61,032 bases of DNA, taken from contig JAXLWB010000059.1 of NCBI GenBank assembly GCA_046328715.1, positions 1 through 61,032 on the forward strand, read 5' to 3'. Below the pieces are notes generated by a model, which was not told the origin of the DNA, ran no database searches, and saw only the letters and a list, made by a program, of their open reading frames with translations. Both the position numbers and the translations under genes were made by a program. This DNA is from JAXLWB01 sp046328715 (GTDB lineage Bacteria; Chloroflexota; Anaerolineae; Caldilineales; Caldilineaceae). Below are positions 1 through 9,586 of the stretch, piece after piece; position 1 is the stretch's first letter; each line of letters begins with the position of its first letter.

Positions 1-922
1 CCCTAACTTCCTCATCTCCCCATCCCCCCACCAGCCGCTCAATCGCCTGCTCCACCTTCTCCACCTGCACCTTCACCCCGCCGCTGTTGATCACATTATC
101 CCAGCGCCCTAGCCAGTGGAAGGAGCTATTGGCGTGGAGATCAACCATGTCATTGGTTTGCACTGTTTGATCGCTAGTCATCGGCGCACGAATGTTCAGA
201 CAACCTCGCTCGTCTACGCCGAGAATCACTCCCGGCAACGGTCGAAACTCCTCCGATGCCTCAGCGCCATTGACCCGTCGCAACGCCACATGGCTCACCG
301 TCTCGGTCATGCCATAGGTATGATAGATCGGCGCTTTGATTTGCTGAAGCTGCTGCTCAAGCGTCGCACTAACAGGGCCGCCGCCGAGGAGGATGGCGTG
401 CATGGCGTTGAGGGTGGAGATTGGAGATTGGAGATTGAGAGATTGAGAGATTGAATCCGCAATCCGCAATCCGCAATCCGCAATCACTGTCCCAATCTGC
501 ATCGGAGTCAACGCAGTGAAGTCGAACCGCACTCCAGCCGGCAAATCCGCTAACGGATTGCTGCTTGGCTCGACCACGGTCATCTCCATGCCGACGACGA
601 GACCGCGCACCAGCATCATCTTGCCCGCGATAAAACGCGTCGGCATACAGACCAACATCTGCATCCCCGGCTGCAAGCCAACTGCCGCCACCGTTGCTAA
701 GGCACTGGCTTCCATCTGCTGCCGAGTTACCTCAATTGGTTTGGGTGTACCCGTGGAACCGGATGTATTCACCGTAAATGACTCAACACCGCTCAACCAT
801 TCCCGACAAAATGCCAGCGTCTCTCGCTCATTTTCGGTCAAATTGAGTTTGTCGCTTGAAAATTGAGAAGAACGTACTTGCTCAATCGTAAATTGCAGAT
901 TGCTCGGAAAGAGATGAATCAT
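1..922 (-). CDS. menE: o-succinylbenzoate-CoA ligase (MenE), 3' part beyond the window
   Basis: AMP-forming ligase that activates o-succinylbenzoate to its CoA thioester in menaquinone synthesis. The reading frame starts at an ATG at 922 (MIHLFPSNL) and stays open to the left edge, about 307 codons. The adenylate-forming P-loop is visible (NTSGSTGTPKPIE, about residue 52), then an A5-type YHTYGMTET motif and the LGRWDNVINSGG hinge region. It lies 27 bp after menC and closes the visible menD-menB-menC-menE order. Two low-complexity tracts are read in frame: a heptamer run near the middle (415-485) and a C/T-rich tract at the very edge (1-30). Neither belongs to the family fold. The C-terminus is not in the window. 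Confidence 0.9.
   Translation of the reverse strand, partial: MIHLFPSNLQFTIEQVRSSQFSSDKLNLTENERETLAFCREWLSGVESFTVNTSGSTGTPKPIEVTRQQMEASALATVAAVGLQPGMQMLVCMPTRFIAGKMMLVRGLVVGMEMTVVEPSSNPLADLPAGVRFDFTALTPMQIGTVIADCGLRIADSISQSLNLQSPISTLNAMHAILLGGGPVSATLEQQLQQIKAPIYHTYGMTETVSHVALRRVNGAEASEEFRPLPGVILGVDERGCLNIRAPMTSDQTVQTNDMVDLHANSSFHWLGRWDNVINSGGVKVQVEKVEQAIERLVGGWGDEEVR
415..485. repeat. heptamer microsatellite inside menE
   Basis: On the plus strand four perfect copies of AATCCGC (454-481, plus a partial AATC) follow five copies of a TTGGAGA/TTGAGAGA unit of 7-8 bp. The tract is translated in frame inside menE as a repeated I-A-D-C-G-L-R peptide followed by S/Q/L-rich residues. It interrupts the ligase between the substrate region and the YHTYGMTET motif. 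Confidence 0.9.
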
Positions 923-949
923 TAACAATTTACCATTCACCATTCACCA

Positions 950-1969
950 CTAACCATTTTTACCATACCAAAGCTGGTTTCCAATCAACCGTAACGGTGA
1001 CTCGACATTATCTGTAAAAAGCTGTCCCGTTCCCAATCCGTGAATGCGCACATCGTCCAGACTGCTTGTCCACTGGCAAATGGCGTTGAGCCCTACATTA
1101 GATTCGAGCAGCGAATTGATCCACCACTGACAACCGATTTCGCTGCACAATCGCATCCATTCTTCGCAGGCCGTCAACCCTCCCAATAATGTCGGCTTCA
1201 GCACTAGATGTTGTGGGCGAATCGTTTCCATCCAAGCAGTCGGGTTTTCGGCCCCAATCAGCTCCTCATCCAGCCCAATCGGGATCGGCGATTGGCGACA
1301 GATCTCCGCCATTGTTTGCCACTGTCCAGCACGAATCGGCTGTTCTAGAAAAGCTACGTTGAGCGGTGCCAATTGCTCCAGGCAAGAGAGCGCATCCTCC
1401 GCTGAGAACGCACCATTCGCATCCAACCGCAATTCAACCTTGGGATGGCGTGTGCGAACTTCTTTGAGCAGAGCCAATTCCTCAGCAAAGGGCAACGCTC
1501 CCACCTTCATTTTGATCACTGAATAGCCCTGCGCCACCTTATTGTTGATCTGCTTCAGCACGCCTTCAGCGCTGTCCATCCAGATCAGCCCGTGTGTCGG
1601 TAATCCAAACTCACCGCGCACAAAGCCAGTGTCGAAGAGCACCCGCCGACCGCCCTGTTGCAGATCGAGCAGGGCGCATTCTACGGCAAAAGCCAGGGCT
1701 GGATACCGTTGGCGGTCAACGCCGCTCGCCTGTATCGCTTGGCTGAGATCGTCGGATAGATCATCCTCGATTGAGTTGAGTTGTGGCAGGTCGGGCACAT
1801 CGACACTCAACCCCGGCACCGGACCACACTCACCTAGTCCGAAAACGTCAGGTTGCCCTTCTCGCCAGACACGTACAAACCAAACGTTACGCACCTCCAA
1901 ATCGCCTCGCGACGTTCGTGCCGGACGTTTGAAGTGAAAGGTGTGAGGGTGAAGCGAAAAGTGGATCAT
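950..1969 (-). CDS. menC: o-succinylbenzoate synthase (MenC)
   Basis: Enolase-superfamily dehydratase converting SHCHC to o-succinylbenzoate in menaquinone synthesis. The 339-residue length fits. The superfamily catalytic features appear in order: a KMKVG lysine motif (about residue 153), metal ligands in RLDANGAF, FLEQPI and GLDEELI, and the second catalytic lysine in VLKPTLLGG. The gene starts 52 bp after menB and ends 27 bp before menE, so it is very probably cotranscribed. A short N-terminal segment resembles the start of MenE (MIH...), which is probably chance. Confidence 0.93.
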   Translation of the reverse strand: MIHFSLHPHTFHFKRPARTSRGDLEVRNVWFVRVWREGQPDVFGLGECGPVPGLSVDVPDLPQLNSIEDDLSDDLSQAIQASGVDRQRYPALAFAVECALLDLQQGGRRVLFDTGFVRGEFGLPTHGLIWMDSAEGVLKQINNKVAQGYSVIKMKVGALPFAEELALLKEVRTRHPKVELRLDANGAFSAEDALSCLEQLAPLNVAFLEQPIRAGQWQTMAEICRQSPIPIGLDEELIGAENPTAWMETIRPQHLVLKPTLLGGLTACEEWMRLCSEIGCQWWINSLLESNVGLNAICQWTSSLDDVRIHGLGTGQLFTDNVESPLRLIGNQLWYGKNG

Positions 1970-2021
1970 AGCCCAAAATCCGCATCAATCTGTGCCATCG
2001 GTGTCATCTGCGTTCCGATCC

Positions 2022-2849
2022 CTATGGGAACTTCGGGAACTTCTTAAAATCGGGCTTGCGCTTCTGAATGTAGGCATTCTTGCCTTCCTGCGCCTCTTCT
2101 GAGAGATAGTAGAGCAGTGTAGCATTGCCCGCCAGTTCCTGAATCCCTGCCTGTCCATCCAACTCAGCGTTGAAACAGGACTTCAACATGCGGATCGCCA
2201 GCGGACTCTTCTCTTGGATCTTGCGACACCACTCAATCGTGGTTGCTTCCAGTTGGTCGAGTGGCACCACTTTGTTGACCAAGCCCATGTCGAGCGCTTC
2301 TTGGGCGTTGTATTGGTCGCAGAGATACCAGATCTCGCGTGCCTTCTTCTGCCCCACGATGCGCGCTAGGTACGAGGAGCCAAAGCCGCCATCAAAACTG
2401 CCGACCTTGGGGCCTGTCTGACCAAAGCGCGCATTTTCGGCGGCAATCGTCAAATCGCAGACGACGTGCAATACATGGCCGCCGCCAATCGCATAGCCCG
2501 CTACCATCGCGATCACCACCTTGGGGATCGAGCGGATCATCTTCTGGAAGTCGAGCACATTGAGGCGTGGCACTTTGTCGCTGCCCACATAGCCGCCGAC
2601 GCCGCGTACGCTCTGGTCGCCGCCGCTGCAAAAGGCATCCGGCCCTTCGCCAGTGAGGATAATCACATCGATATTGGGGTCTTCGCGGCAGATCGCCATT
2701 GCATCGATCATTTCCTGCACGGTCAGCGGCGTAAAGGCGTTGCGCTTGTGTGGGCGATTGATCGTGATCTTGGCAATACCTTCGTACAGTTCAAATTTGA
2801 TCTCTTGGTAGGATTTAATCGGTTTCCAGGATACGCTGTTGCTCATCAA
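2022..2849 (-). CDS. menB: 1,4-dihydroxy-2-naphthoyl-CoA synthase (MenB)
   Basis: Crotonase-family enzyme that closes the second ring of the naphthoquinone from o-succinylbenzoyl-CoA. At 275 residues it has normal length. Crotonase oxyanion-hole segments are visible: FCSGGDQ, followed by VAGYAIGGGHVLH. The MenB-typical GPKVGSFDGGFGSSYLAR stretch separates it from ordinary enoyl-CoA hydratases, and the C-terminal tail KRKPDFKKFPKFP is also MenB-like. It lies 26 bp downstream of menD. The start codon is preceded by a GGAGAG-type ribosome-binding site. Confidence 0.95.
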   Translation of the reverse strand: MMSNSVSWKPIKSYQEIKFELYEGIAKITINRPHKRNAFTPLTVQEMIDAMAICREDPNIDVIILTGEGPDAFCSGGDQSVRGVGGYVGSDKVPRLNVLDFQKMIRSIPKVVIAMVAGYAIGGGHVLHVVCDLTIAAENARFGQTGPKVGSFDGGFGSSYLARIVGQKKAREIWYLCDQYNAQEALDMGLVNKVVPLDQLEATTIEWCRKIQEKSPLAIRMLKSCFNAELDGQAGIQELAGNATLLYYLSEEAQEGKNAYIQKRKPDFKKFPKFP

Positions 2850-2875
2850 ACTCTCCGTAATATTGGGAGATTAAT

Positions 2876-4627
2876 TCAATCTCCTAATCTCAAATTCTGT
2901 ACAAGCGTCCGAAATTCTGCGAACACTTGCGTATTTGTATCCATCTGAGTCTCAATCTCCAGAATGGCTGTACGTGGGCGATTAGCGAAAAATTCTGGTA
3001 GGGCCGCCTGTAAGGTTTGTTCATTATCAGCAAAGAAATAGTCTAGCCCATGATCTTCAGCGGTGCGACGGGCAGTCAGCGGCTGCGGCGTCAGGAAAAA
3101 GCGCTCTTGTACCGCTCGATCCAGCTTGTTCGGCCCTTCGATAATGTCGAAGATGCCGCCGCCGTGGTTGTTGAGCAGCACAATGCGCAAGTTGGGCGGC
3201 AGATTGGCCTGCCACAAGCCGTTGCGGTCGTAGAAAAAGGCCAGATCACCTACGATCAAAGTTGTGATCTTCTGCGTTGTCAGTGCTGCACCAACGGCGG
3301 TACTCACGGTGCCGTCGATGCCGCTGGTGCCGCGGTTGGAATTGACCTGGGTTTCGCCCATGTTGGGCAACCAGCCAATGAAATTCGCATAGCGAATCGC
3401 CATGCTGTTGCCAAGCTGGAGATGGCTGGCAGTCGGCAATGCCGCCATCACTGCTGCGACCGCCTTGAACTCACCAAAGTCAGCCGTTTCGACAAATTGC
3501 GTCAACTTTTGCTGCGCCTTTGCCTCCAGCGCCTTCCAATCGTCAGCATAATTGCTGGTGGCGCGCACAGCTTGTGTCTGCGTCTTGGGAACCAGAAAGG
3601 CAATGCCGTCGAAAAAGTCGGCGGCTTCCATCGGAATGGTGTGGGTCAGGGCCTGGAATGGATCGGGTGCCACATCGTCAATCCACAGTTGCCAAAGCCA
3701 CTTGGGCGGATTCTTGCGCAGCACCGTCTTCCAATATTTCGACACCACCTGTCCGCCAAAACTGACCACCAAATCGGGTGCGAGCCGGGCTTGGGTTGGT
3801 GCATCCTGGCTGCCCCAAATCATGTCGCCGTGAACAATCGGCGTGCCACCGGGAAAGAGATTGGCCGTGACATCGGCAATCACCGCCACTGTCGGATCGT
3901 TGGCGAGCTTTTGCAGCGTGGCCACCAGTCGGGAATCGGGTGGATGCATGCCGGCGATGATCAATTTGCGCTCGGCTTGACGCCAAATGGTGCGTAACTC
4001 ATCCCACGCTGCCGGGGCCAAGCGCTGTGCCATCGGCAATGTTTGAATCGTACGTACGGCAGGTTGCGGGGCGGGCAGTTGGGTTGCAGGATAGATCGGT
4101 TCGCGTAGAGGCACGTTGATGTGTACTGGCCCCATCACGGGCGTTGTAGCTAATCCAATTGCCTGGGTCACCATGCGCAGTGCCTGCCATTGTGCATCGG
4201 GATGTGCAACATCGGTCGGCAGTTCAAAGCTGGCCAGCACATGTGGTTCGTAGAGGCGTGGCTGGTGGATGGCCTGGTTGTCCTGTTGATCGATCCACTC
4301 GGGCGGACGGTCAGCAGTGAGCACGAGCAGGGGGATGCGTTGGTAGAAGGCTTCGGTGACGGCCGGGGCAAAGTTGAGTGCCGCCGTGCCCGAAGTGCAA
4401 ATCAATCCAACTGGGCGGCGCAATTGCTGGGCTATGCCCAAGGCCACATAGCCAGCGGCGCGCTCATCGACCACGATGCGCAACCGTAACTCGCTGCGTT
4501 GGGCCAGGGCCGTGACCAGCGGTGCCGAGCGTGAACCCGGCGCAATCACAAACTCCAGTACACCAAGTTGAATACAACTATCGAGTATCTGGTTAATCAA
4601 TTGTTGGCGAACAGTATAGGCGTCCAT
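2876..4627 (-). CDS. menD: SEPHCHC synthase (MenD), ThDP-dependent
   Basis: Thiamine-diphosphate enzyme joining isochorismate and 2-oxoglutarate, the first committed step of menaquinone synthesis. The protein has 583 residues, slightly longer than usual. The N-terminal domain shows EFVIAPGSRSAPL (residues ~26-38) and the cofactor-activating glutamate in VVDERAAGYVALG. The C-terminal ThDP domain shows NRGTSGIDGT and GDLAFFYDRNGLW. It is the first gene of the men cluster. menF, menH and menA are not in the window, so the pathway must be completed elsewhere. Confidence 0.95.
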   Translation of the reverse strand: MDAYTVRQQLINQILDSCIQLGVLEFVIAPGSRSAPLVTALAQRSELRLRIVVDERAAGYVALGIAQQLRRPVGLICTSGTAALNFAPAVTEAFYQRIPLLVLTADRPPEWIDQQDNQAIHQPRLYEPHVLASFELPTDVAHPDAQWQALRMVTQAIGLATTPVMGPVHINVPLREPIYPATQLPAPQPAVRTIQTLPMAQRLAPAAWDELRTIWRQAERKLIIAGMHPPDSRLVATLQKLANDPTVAVIADVTANLFPGGTPIVHGDMIWGSQDAPTQARLAPDLVVSFGGQVVSKYWKTVLRKNPPKWLWQLWIDDVAPDPFQALTHTIPMEAADFFDGIAFLVPKTQTQAVRATSNYADDWKALEAKAQQKLTQFVETADFGEFKAVAAVMAALPTASHLQLGNSMAIRYANFIGWLPNMGETQVNSNRGTSGIDGTVSTAVGAALTTQKITTLIVGDLAFFYDRNGLWQANLPPNLRIVLLNNHGGGIFDIIEGPNKLDRAVQERFFLTPQPLTARRTAEDHGLDYFFADNEQTLQAALPEFFANRPRTAILEIETQMDTNTQVFAEFRTLVQNLRLGD

Positions 4628-4772
4628 GCTGCGAAGAATCGTACCACAGGATGGGGTGAAGTGATCAGTGAGGGAATGTGCAATTTGTGTAACTGCATGC
4701 TTCTCATAACAATTAACAGGAGTCAGTTACGGAAAATTAGTATTTCAGCCTGAAGGGCTGTCCTATAGCAGC

Positions 4773-4878
4773 AACCCACGGGCAACGCCCTGGGATAGTC
4801 CAGCACCCGGAGGAAAGTGGAACGCCCTGAGGACAGAAGTGATGACACCTCCTGCCCCCAGGGCGTTGCCCGTGGGTT
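4773..4878. repeat. 22-bp perfect inverted repeat, REP/REPIN-like
   Basis: The arms 4773-4794 and 4857-4878 are perfect reverse complements (22 bp, reading ...CGGGCAACGCCCTGGG on the left arm) separated by 62 bp that contain an additional AACGCCCTGAGGAC. It sits between the divergent ends of menD (5' end) and the large secreted protein (3' end). The sequence style is that of REP elements mobilised by REP-associated tyrosine transposases, but no such transposase is in the window. Confidence 0.8.
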
Positions 4879-4923
4879 ATCCTAAATAGCTCAATCACCC
4901 AGCCTATGCTGAGATATATACAC

Positions 4924-7900
4924 CTACCGGCTAATCACCGGCAGGAATAGCTTGGAATCGCTCGGCGTCTCGGACGCATCGGTGACGGTGAAACTCCACG
5001 AATGGGCTGTGGCCAACGGGTTGCCCATCACGTCCTTCACTCCATTGGTCAGGGTGACTGTAACCAATGTGCCGGGCTGCGGTTGTTGACGGAGGAAGAT
5101 CAACGCCTGTTGGCTGCTGCCTTCGTAGCGCACATCGGCGGCCAGAGGCTGACCGGCGGCGGTCACCAGGATCGTGGTGTTGGTCACCGTGGCCGACTGC
5201 ATCGCCTCGGAGAATTGCACCTGGAGCACCGGGTAGTAGAAGAGCACCTGTCCATCCTGCAAGGCAGCCGCATTTTTCAGCGGCAATGTTTCATTGTTGC
5301 TGGGTGCCGTCCAGACAATTTTTGGCGCATTTTTGTCACTGGACGAAGGTTTCACCTGAATCGAGATGGTGCCGATCGCGCTGGTTGATGCTCCATTGCT
5401 CACCGTAAAGCGGATGCGGTCGCCACCTACCGATTGCTCGTTGGGGGTGTAGACCAAGTTGGGGGCGCTGCCGCTCATCGTACCGTAGGCTGGCGCTTCG
5501 ACAATGGCGTAGGTCAAGGGCGCACTCTGTACATCGCGCCCCTTGAGTGTGATCGCCAGCGGGCTGCCGATGGTTGCTTCCAGGCTCTGGCCTTCCGCAA
5601 TCAAAGGTTGGATGCGATTGACTAGCACATTGGTCGGCGTCTCTTCGGGCACACTGGGAAAGTGAACGACGGCTTGGTTGCTGATCAACGTGCCGCTAGC
5701 TAGACCGCTGCGCAGCTTCACCGTGAAGGAGACCATTCCACCAGAGCCAACTTCGCCCTTGGGATTGAGATCGCCCACGGTCCAGAAGATGGTACGGGCA
5801 TTCTTCGAGATCTGGGCATCGCCATAGACCGTCAGTGTGTTGAGATCAAAGGCGGCATCAAGCTTGTAGACAATGAAGACACCGTTGGCATTCCCCGCAC
5901 CCACGTTTTCGTAGGCCACGGTATAGCTGACGAGCTGTCCAGGCAGCAAGTCGCCTTCCGGACCGTAAAGCTCGTTGGGATCTTTGGCCTTGCGGCACTC
6001 ATCACATTCCAGGTCGCTACCACCGGCGGTGATCGCCAGTTCGGCAGTGACATGTTGGTCGGTCATGGCTGCTGCATAGGTTTGCAAGGTCTGCAGAAGG
6101 AAGCCACCATTCTTCGCCACGCAGGCCATCTGGTTACCGTTGTTGATACATTTTTCGCAGAGGGCACAAACTTTGATCACCTCTTCGGCCAGATATTTCC
6201 CGCCCTCTTCCCCTTCCTCGATCACACATTTGCGCCGTTTAACCACTTCAAGGTCGGCAAAGGTGCCGTAGATAAAGTCGTCGGCATCGCAGCGGTAGCT
6301 ATCCTCGGTACAGCAGTGGCAGAGTGGATTCTTGCAGCCCATACCCGATTCTTCGCACGCCTGGCAGTCGAGATTACACTGGCCCAAGTCGATGGCTTCG
6401 CTCGCCCCTGGCGCAATCTTCTTGAGATATTTGGCGCAGCCCAGTACCGCTTCGGTGCTGTTGGGATCGCTGGCGGCTTTGACACAACTGATTGCCTTGC
6501 TGGCATCACTCAAAATCTTGATATGTTTTTTGACCAGATAGCCAGGGATCTTCTCGGCGATGCAGTTTTCCATGCAGTCGCTCCAGTCGATGGTCGTCGT
6601 TGCACCGAGCGCAGCGGCTGTCAGCTCGTTGTTACTCACCCGCAGCCAGCTATTGCTCTGCAGATCGTAGCGCAAGGCTCCGCTGCCCCGGTAGACCGTG
6701 TAAGAAGAACCTTCGACCAGAATGCCAATCACTTTGCCATTGACCAGCGAGAGACGGAAGCTGGCAAAGCTGGGCTGGAAGCGCAATAAAATGAGCTCCG
6801 TTTCTTGTTCACCTGTGCTGTAGACGTGTCGCTCACCCCCGGCAGCCACAAAGCCGAGGTTCAGAGCCTGTTGGTAGAGTTGCTCCAAAACCGGGTTGGC
6901 ATTGCGTTCGGCTTGCACCTGTTGCGCTGTTAGATCCGTGCTGCTGGTGAGGCTGCGCGGCACAAAGTCGAGATAAGGTGCTACATCAAAGCGGGATGAG
7001 GTGAGATTGCTGCCACCCAACTGCGCCACTACAATGCCCTTTAGCCCCTCTTCCAGCCCCCAATCGTAGCGTACTTTGATATAGAGCGCACCACCTTTGC
7101 CATTGGCCAGGTTGCCCAACTTCCAGAAGACCTGGTTGCGTTGCAGCCAGTAGATGCCGCCAGGGCTGGTTTCCACCAGTTCCGAGTGACCAGGCAAGGC
7201 CAGACGCACGACCGCATTTTCGACCGTCTGACCGCTCAGGTTGCGATAGGTCACACTGTACTGCTCAATATCGCCAGGAGCGAAGCGTCCCGGACCGGTC
7301 ACATCGACTTCAAGACCACCAGCCGCCGTGCGCTCATTCGGGTCGGTGAGAAAGGGTTTGTAGATGACATCCCCTTCGATCGCCTGTCCGCTTCCGCCTT
7401 GATTGTCGGCATGGGTAGGACCACTGGGGCTACCCCACCAGTTGTAACGCACATCCGGCTGTTTGAGTGAAAAGTTGGCAGTGAGGCCACTTTGATTGGC
7501 TTCGATACGATTGTAGAGCAAAATCGGTTGGCTATTGCCACTGATGCTCACGCCCGCCTTGGCGCTGTGGTGAATGCGGCAATCGCTGATATAGGCAGCA
7601 CTGCTGTTGAAATGAAGCTGTCCAAAGTTAAAACCCTGTGGCTGGTTGCCGCCACCATAGCCGATGTCGCAATACTGCATTTCCACAAAACCTTCATGCT
7701 CGATCTGAATCCGTTCCCACCAGCCGGGTTGGGCGCTGGACCCGGTAAAGGTGATCGGCTGAGCGGGTGTCCCATTGGCAAAGAGCGCACCGTCAACCTG
7801 AAAGTTGGCATCCTTGCCCATGCGCACTTCTACACCTGGGTCAATGGTCAAAATGCTATCCTGCCCCACACCGCCTTGGCCTTCGACATAATAGGGTAGG

Positions 7901-9198
7901 CCCAGGTTACGCCAAAGAACATCGCCGGCCATGGCACCATTGTGAACAATACCGTTGCGGCCATTGCCGCTCACCGTTAGGTTGTTCAAGGTTAAATTGC
8001 ACGATTCATCGTAGCAGGCTAGGGCATCGCCCCCGTTGTTGCTGATCGTTGTATCGGAGATCGTAATCGTGAAGGGCTGGTCGGGCGAACCGCCATCGTC
8101 GTAAATGCCGTGATGGCTACCGTTGCGAATGAGGCTGTGGGTGACGGTGACATTGGCGGTGCCGACCGAGAGATTGGCATCCGAATCATCGGTACCGTTT
8201 CCACCGTACTCGATCGTCACATAATCGAGCGTGGCCTGCGCCAACTGCTGAAAATCGCCGCTGATGCGCAACCCCCACCAACCGTTTGCCTGCTGATTGA
8301 TCCCTGTGATCAAGATCGGCTGCGCCGCAGTACCGATGGCGGTCAATTGACCATCCACGTAAAAGCCGGTCTCCACTTGAACTTCGACGCCAGGGCTGAG
8401 GATCAACTGCCCTGTTTTTTGGACGTTCATGCCGCCTTTGAAGACATAGGGCAACCCCATCTTCTCCAGGGTGTGAATGTGATCGATAAAACCCGCCACG
8501 TAGACTACGGCGTTGCTGCCGCCGTTGCCGCCGGCCGAGAGATTGCTCAACACAGGATCGTTCTTGGCCGCATAGCTAATACGCAGCGCATCCAGGGTGT
8601 TGTTGGTAAAGGCGCTATCGGCAATCGTTGCCTTGGCCGCGCCCGATACCACGAGCCCGTTGCCGCCGCTGAAACGAAAGATGCTGTTACGGATGTCAGC
8701 GACCGCATTGTTCAATTCAAGGTTGCCGTTGTTTTCCATTCCGACGTAGGTGGCGTACTCCACAATCGTATGCTGAAATTGAATCTGGGCAGGCTGCTCT
8801 GCATTGTTGCTGGCATTGATCCCATTCCAGGCTCCTGGCTTCTTTTCGGCACCGGTAAAAATTACTGGCTCATTGGCGGTGCCCTTTGTGACCAGCACCC
8901 CTTGTACCGAAAACTGCACATTTTTGCTAAAAACAACCTGCACCCCCGCCTCCACGGTGAGTGTAACCCCGGCACGGACACTAACGAACTGAGTCACATT
9001 GTAGGGACTGCCTGCCTTGTTCCAGATAGTGTTCGTGGTAATGTCTTGATTGACGATGGTTGCAGTTGATTCGGCCTGGCTACTCGCCTGCGCCGCAGTG
9101 AAGGAAAGTAAACTACAAAGCAGCGTGAACAACAGAGCAGTCCACCAGCGCATTGGCTGATTCGACAACAAAATGGTAGGTCTGGCAAACGAATCCAT
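4924..9198 (-). CDS. giant secreted parallel beta-helix protein with DUF11-like, Cys-rich and Ig-like domains
   Basis: Probable exported cell-surface protein of unknown role. An ATG at 9204 is followed six bases later by a second at 9198. The GGGAG ribosome-binding site touches the first and is correctly spaced for the second, so 1424 residues are predicted. A signal peptide (MRWWTALLFTLL...AAQASSQA) comes first. Order after it: a right-handed beta-helix (~40-625) with repeated N-x-I/A-D-S turns; a DUF11/conserved-repeat domain (~630-720); a Cys-rich insert with 19 cysteines (~870-1065); a second DUF11-like domain (~1075-1190); a cadherin-like domain (~1195-1285); and a SbsA/Big_5-like Ig domain (~1290-1410). 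It ends in KLFLPVISR, a tail shared with the protein at the right edge of the window. It is not placed in an operon. Confidence 0.8.
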   Translation of the reverse strand: MDSFARPTILLSNQPMRWWTALLFTLLCSLLSFTAAQASSQAESTATIVNQDITTNTIWNKAGSPYNVTQFVSVRAGVTLTVEAGVQVVFSKNVQFSVQGVLVTKGTANEPVIFTGAEKKPGAWNGINASNNAEQPAQIQFQHTIVEYATYVGMENNGNLELNNAVADIRNSIFRFSGGNGLVVSGAAKATIADSAFTNNTLDALRISYAAKNDPVLSNLSAGGNGGSNAVVYVAGFIDHIHTLEKMGLPYVFKGGMNVQKTGQLILSPGVEVQVETGFYVDGQLTAIGTAAQPILITGINQQANGWWGLRISGDFQQLAQATLDYVTIEYGGNGTDDSDANLSVGTANVTVTHSLIRNGSHHGIYDDGGSPDQPFTITISDTTISNNGGDALACYDESCNLTLNNLTVSGNGRNGIVHNGAMAGDVLWRNLGLPYYVEGQGGVGQDSILTIDPGVEVRMGKDANFQVDGALFANGTPAQPITFTGSSAQPGWWERIQIEHEGFVEMQYCDIGYGGGNQPQGFNFGQLHFNSSAAYISDCRIHHSAKAGVSISGNSQPILLYNRIEANQSGLTANFSLKQPDVRYNWWGSPSGPTHADNQGGSGQAIEGDVIYKPFLTDPNERTAAGGLEVDVTGPGRFAPGDIEQYSVTYRNLSGQTVENAVVRLALPGHSELVETSPGGIYWLQRNQVFWKLGNLANGKGGALYIKVRYDWGLEEGLKGIVVAQLGGSNLTSSRFDVAPYLDFVPRSLTSSTDLTAQQVQAERNANPVLEQLYQQALNLGFVAAGGERHVYSTGEQETELILLRFQPSFASFRLSLVNGKVIGILVEGSSYTVYRGSGALRYDLQSNSWLRVSNNELTAAALGATTTIDWSDCMENCIAEKIPGYLVKKHIKILSDASKAISCVKAASDPNSTEAVLGCAKYLKKIAPGASEAIDLGQCNLDCQACEESGMGCKNPLCHCCTEDSYRCDADDFIYGTFADLEVVKRRKCVIEEGEEGGKYLAEEVIKVCALCEKCINNGNQMACVAKNGGFLLQTLQTYAAAMTDQHVTAELAITAGGSDLECDECRKAKDPNELYGPEGDLLPGQLVSYTVAYENVGAGNANGVFIVYKLDAAFDLNTLTVYGDAQISKNARTIFWTVGDLNPKGEVGSGGMVSFTVKLRSGLASGTLISNQAVVHFPSVPEETPTNVLVNRIQPLIAEGQSLEATIGSPLAITLKGRDVQSAPLTYAIVEAPAYGTMSGSAPNLVYTPNEQSVGGDRIRFTVSNGASTSAIGTISIQVKPSSSDKNAPKIVWTAPSNNETLPLKNAAALQDGQVLFYYPVLQVQFSEAMQSATVTNTTILVTAAGQPLAADVRYEGSSQQALIFLRQQPQPGTLVTVTLTNGVKDVMGNPLATAHSWSFTVTDASETPSDSKLFLPVISR

Positions 9199-9497
9199 GT
9201 GCATCTCCCTTGGCTTGATTTAGCGTTTTTGGTAACTGCGTTCGTGGCTATTAAATCAAAAACAAGGGAAAGGCAACAGAAGAAAGTGATACAAGGGGGT
9301 GTACAGCGTGTAATACAAGAAGCGATACAGGAGTCAAAGCTCAGTACTTCATGAATTCATGGACAACTGTCATTCTACGCCCTGGGGTCACCCGCAGTTT
9401 GCGAGGAATCTTGCGTGGCCAGACCAAGATTGTTTCCTTACGAGTGACAGGTTCGGCGCTACCGAAAAAATCGACCAAGAAACCCGTGAGATAGTCT

Positions 9498-9586
9498 GTC
9501 ATTCTGAGGAGCGGCTGTTTGCGACGAAGAATCTTGCGCTGTCTAACCAAGATTCTTCGCTCAAAAAAGCCTTCGCTCAGAATGAC
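9498..9586. repeat. GTCATTCTGAG...CAGAATGAC palindromic element, copy 1
   Basis: An 89-bp imperfect palindrome. Its ends are GTCATTCTGAGG and CTCAGAATGAC, with inner arms GACGAAGAATCTTG and CAAGATTCTTCGCTC. Near-identical copies lie at 12204-12296 and 59494-59584. Homology with the 12204 copy extends about 45 bp further left (CCGAAAAAATCGACCAAGAAAC... in both), so the mobile or duplicated unit is longer than the palindrome. Confidence 0.9.
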
